Under the pieces are notes generated by a model. The model was not told where the DNA came from, did not search any database, and worked only from the letters and a program-made list of their open reading frames with translations. A program made the position numbers and the translations under genes. From Thoreauomyces humboldtii (taxonomy: Eukaryota > Chytridiomycota > Chytridiomycetes > Spizellomycetales > Powellomycetaceae): DNA of 10,251 nt. Shown here piece by piece: positions 8,267 through 10,251 of this stretch. Position 1 is the first letter of the stretch. Every line of letters starts with the position of its first letter. The stretch spans positions 1-10,251 of the forward strand of contig JADGJA010000818.1 of the NCBI GenBank assembly GCA_027596035.1, given 5' to 3'.

Positions 8267-10251
8267 CTATCCTTTCGATCGCAGGGTGCCAGATAGGTTC
8301 TCCCGCCGCCGAGTTCCAGACTCGGGGCGCTTGAGCTTGTCCCGGTCTTCGCTGGACCAGACAAGGCTCGAGTCCTTGTCTCCCGCCGGCATCGGTGACG
8401 CTTCCCGCCCGCGTCGCTGCCGTCCGCCCGGTGCAGCATCGTTGGACCCGAAAGCCTTTCCGGTTCGGATGGCGGATATGAGATCGTCGAGACCACCTTG
8501 GTCGTGATGCTCTCCGCCTGCCGCGTTTCCGCCACCGCCGGAGGATTTCGACGGCTCTTTGATGGTCTCTCGCTTCTTTCGACGCCGGTCCTCGCGATCC
8601 TACAAAGTGGGTTTCAGGTTTAGAGCGCTGTAAACTCATGACCTAGCGAAGTCTCACCTGTTTTTCTTTCTCCTTCTTCTCGGCCTCGATGACCTTCTGA
8701 ATCGCGCGCTCGTTGTCCAGCTTCGCGAGGGCAAACCCTTGCACGAACTGCCAGAACACTCCGAAGAACTCCTCGGGCGTCGTGATCTTTGGGTCCTCGC
8801 CGTACAGGACCACCGCCGCCTCGTACGATTTCTCGGTGATCTGGAAGCGTTCGCTGGCGCTCTTGTACACCTTGTCGGCGAGCTCGTAGAACTGGCCCAT
8901 AGACTCGCGGAAGGGGTCCGTCGACGTCGAGAGCTCCGACGCGCTCGACAGCCGTTTGGTCGCTTCCTCGCCGGGCTTCTTGGCTTCTTGCTTGTCCATC
9001 GTGTCCAACAGGGATTTGAGTTGGGTCAGATTTTGTCGCAACGTCATGAGTGTACTTCTTATTTGCGGTATCGTCACTGCGATGAGAGGAACAGGTTAAA
9101 CCGGTTTCCAACAGGCTGGCCGGAAAATTCGGTGCTCACCTTTCGCTCCGAGTTCGACGTGGGCAAGCTCCTCCTGGAAGTTTAAAACTTCCGGGAACTT
9201 CTTTTCGAGCAACTCAGTGAGGTAGTGAAGAAGGGTGTGCTTCCGTCCTTGAACTAAGGATTTCGTATCTCCCATCTGAAACGAGCAACTGTGTAAATGG
9301 TCATTAATGCGGTAAAGAATATTCGGTAAGGACGTACCTTTAGGATACTGTTGAGCTTGAAACCGTAAGCGCCGGCTCGCTGTCCAGTGTTCATGTAGTT
9401 CCCTAGAGCAAGGATAATCTATTTCCAGGTGAAACGAGAATTGTGAATGGCAAACCAACCAGCACTGATAATCGCTGTCCGAACTTACCTTCAAAACCTG
9501 CTTGAATTTGTCACTCTGCACCACCTCCTCGCTGGCAGCGGAGAGCCACGTGATGAGGGCCTCGACGTCATCTTGCATCTCCGGAAAGCTCGTTTTGAAG
9601 AACATGGCGCGGAGTTTGGGTTCGTACAGACTGATCTCGGATACTTCGTACAGGAAGCGTTCCGCGCTCGCGAGCTGATCCACCTGGCCCGCATGCTCCT
9701 GAAGCATCCGCAACTCCTCTTCTTGAGGAATGAACTTCAGGAGCTCGGTCAGAGCGTCGCGGTTCAGGACCTGGGTGTCGACCTTGTTGATCGCCCGCTT
9801 GATCGTCTGGGCGTCGAGTTTGATCGCCTTGAGGACGATGTTGCATCCCTGTGAGCGTTTGGGATCCAGAAACGCAATTTCTTTGACAGCGATACTCTCA
9901 TGGCTGCCGGCCAGGCCCCCATTGCTGTCTGTCTTGGAAGGTTTCGCGTCTCGTGCAGCGAAGAGATCCTCGAACTCCTTATACTCATCGTCCTTAAGCA
10001 TGGCATGAATTTCATTGTCGTCGAGCTTTCCCCACACAGTATCCTTGACTTTGACATTGGGAATCTTGGTCCAGTTGAAAGATTTGAGTGGTTTGGACGC
10101 CATATTTGTCGGTTTTGCGGGTGGTCCGGCCGGCACAGCAGGAAACGCGAAACCGCCTCCAGGTGGTGGTGGGGGTCCCATTCCCGGCGGGGGAGGAGGT
10201 CCGGGAGGCGGGGGAGGACCCGGAGGCGGTGGACGACCTCCCATTCCTGGC
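8267..10251 (-). CDS. Diaphanous/DAAM-type formin, 3' part (FH1 end, FH2, DAD); N-terminus outside window
   Basis: Formins nucleate and processively elongate unbranched actin filaments. FH1 recruits profilin-actin and the dimeric FH2 holds the barbed end. The window holds 576 codons; residues are counted from the Met at 10244. FH1 remnant: Pro runs of 4-5 separated by Gly (5-28). FH2 starts near 51 with the lasso/post signature LKSFNWTKI and TVWGKLDD (Trp58, Trp71). It continues through LLKFIPQEEEL, ERFLYEVSEI, LGNYMNTGQRAGAYGFKLNSIL (from 257), DTKS, LLHYLTELLEKKFP, and a helical C-terminal part with EFFGVFWQFVQGFALA. A basic run DREDRRRKKRE (465-475) follows, then the DAD-like LDDLISAIRTGKAF (501-514) and an Arg-rich tail ending at the TAG at 8267. 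A DAD implies Rho-GTPase-controlled autoinhibition through an N-terminal GBD/DID lying off the right edge. The Met at 10244 is internal to FH1 and is not the start. Subfamily placement is approximate. Confidence 0.93.
8450..8491 (-). other. Diaphanous autoregulatory domain (DAD) core motif
   Basis: The encoded LDDLISAIRTGKAF matches the amphipathic DAD helix (pattern x-D-x-L-h-x-x-h-x-x-G-x-x-F) of Dia and DAAM formins, in which this helix binds the N-terminal DID and is displaced by Rho-GTP. The basic patch normally right after the helix is here about ten residues downstream (RQRRGR). Confidence 0.8.
10160..10232 (-). repeat. FH1 polyproline-coding repeat, G-rich on the plus strand
   Basis: Tandem CCN/GGN codons encode Pro(4-5)-Gly units that form profilin-binding sites. 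The complementary plus strand carries four G runs of 3-5 (10171-10175, 10189-10193, 10203-10205, 10210-10214), spaced so that a G-quadruplex is possible. Such tracts are prone to length variation, and more of the array probably lies beyond the right edge. Confidence 0.7.

Larger units (their letters stand above)
8267..10251 (-). other. Formin exon-intron structure within the window
   Basis: Exons in coding order are 10251(partial)-9489, 9418-9338, 9275-9140, 9076-8658 and 8599-8267. Introns are GT-AG and 58-70 nt (9419-9488, 9276-9337, 9077-9139, 8600-8657) with strong donors (GTAAGT, GTACGT, GTGAGC, GTGAGA). The joins keep phase and restore the continuous FH2 core. The 81-nt exon 9418-9338 encodes the GNYMN loop, the most conserved block of FH2. 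Confidence 0.92.

Noticed and set aside
9176..9192. Inverted repeat GGAAGTTTAAAACTTCC
   Set aside because: It lies within a conserved FH2 coding exon, with 8-bp arms that arise from the local codons for EVLNF, so no regulatory role is supported.
1..10251. CRISPR arrays, insertion sequences, tRNA/rRNA genes, integrase sites or a defence system
   Set aside because: There are no regularly spaced repeats, terminal inverted repeats, transposase motifs or tRNA-like cloverleaf; the window is occupied by three spliced housekeeping-type genes.

Overview
This is a compact, intron-rich eukaryotic nuclear locus with three protein-coding genes. All three can be joined across GT-AG introns into full reading frames without a frameshift or internal stop. 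On the minus strand, 3725 to 462 encodes MLH1, the DNA mismatch-repair MutL homologue (14 exons, about 785 aa, complete). On the plus strand, 3999/4185 to 8052 encodes isoleucyl-tRNA synthetase of the eukaryotic cytosolic class (11 exons, 1073 aa, or 1135 aa from an upstream in-frame AUG). On the minus strand, 10251 to 8267 is the 3' part of a diaphanous/DAAM-type formin: the end of the proline-rich FH1, the whole FH2 actin-assembly domain and a C-terminal DAD autoinhibitory motif. Its N-terminus lies beyond the right edge.

Organism: the 27 inferred introns are all 56-83 nt, several with CTNAC-like branch sites, and intergenic gaps are about 200-270 bp. An animal-like DAD formin and a full-length MLH1 fit an opisthokont. 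The short uniform introns and CT-rich promoter tracts point to a fungus, probably an early-diverging or intron-rich lineage, but this is inference and no marker in the window settles it.

Layout: 1-461 has no firm gene, only a (GT)8 microsatellite and a weak candidate for the 3' end of a plus-strand neighbour. MLH1 and the synthetase gene are divergent and share a 273-bp region (3726-3998) that must hold both promoters. The synthetase and formin genes converge across a 214-bp gap (8053-8266). The three genes are housekeeping functions with no shared pathway, so this is an ordinary genomic neighbourhood and not a dedicated system.

The most interesting signal is at the synthetase 5' end. A 62-codon, Arg/Ser-rich, almost acid-free leader starts at an AUG in weak context and runs in frame into the conventional cytosolic AUG in strong context. 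This looks like a mitochondrial presequence made by alternative initiation, giving a dual-targeted enzyme. Other points worth checking are the 26-nt first exon of MLH1 with two frame-compatible acceptors, a 12-bp E-box palindrome in that intron, and a 42-nt last exon of the synthetase gene whose intron retention would swap the C-terminus.
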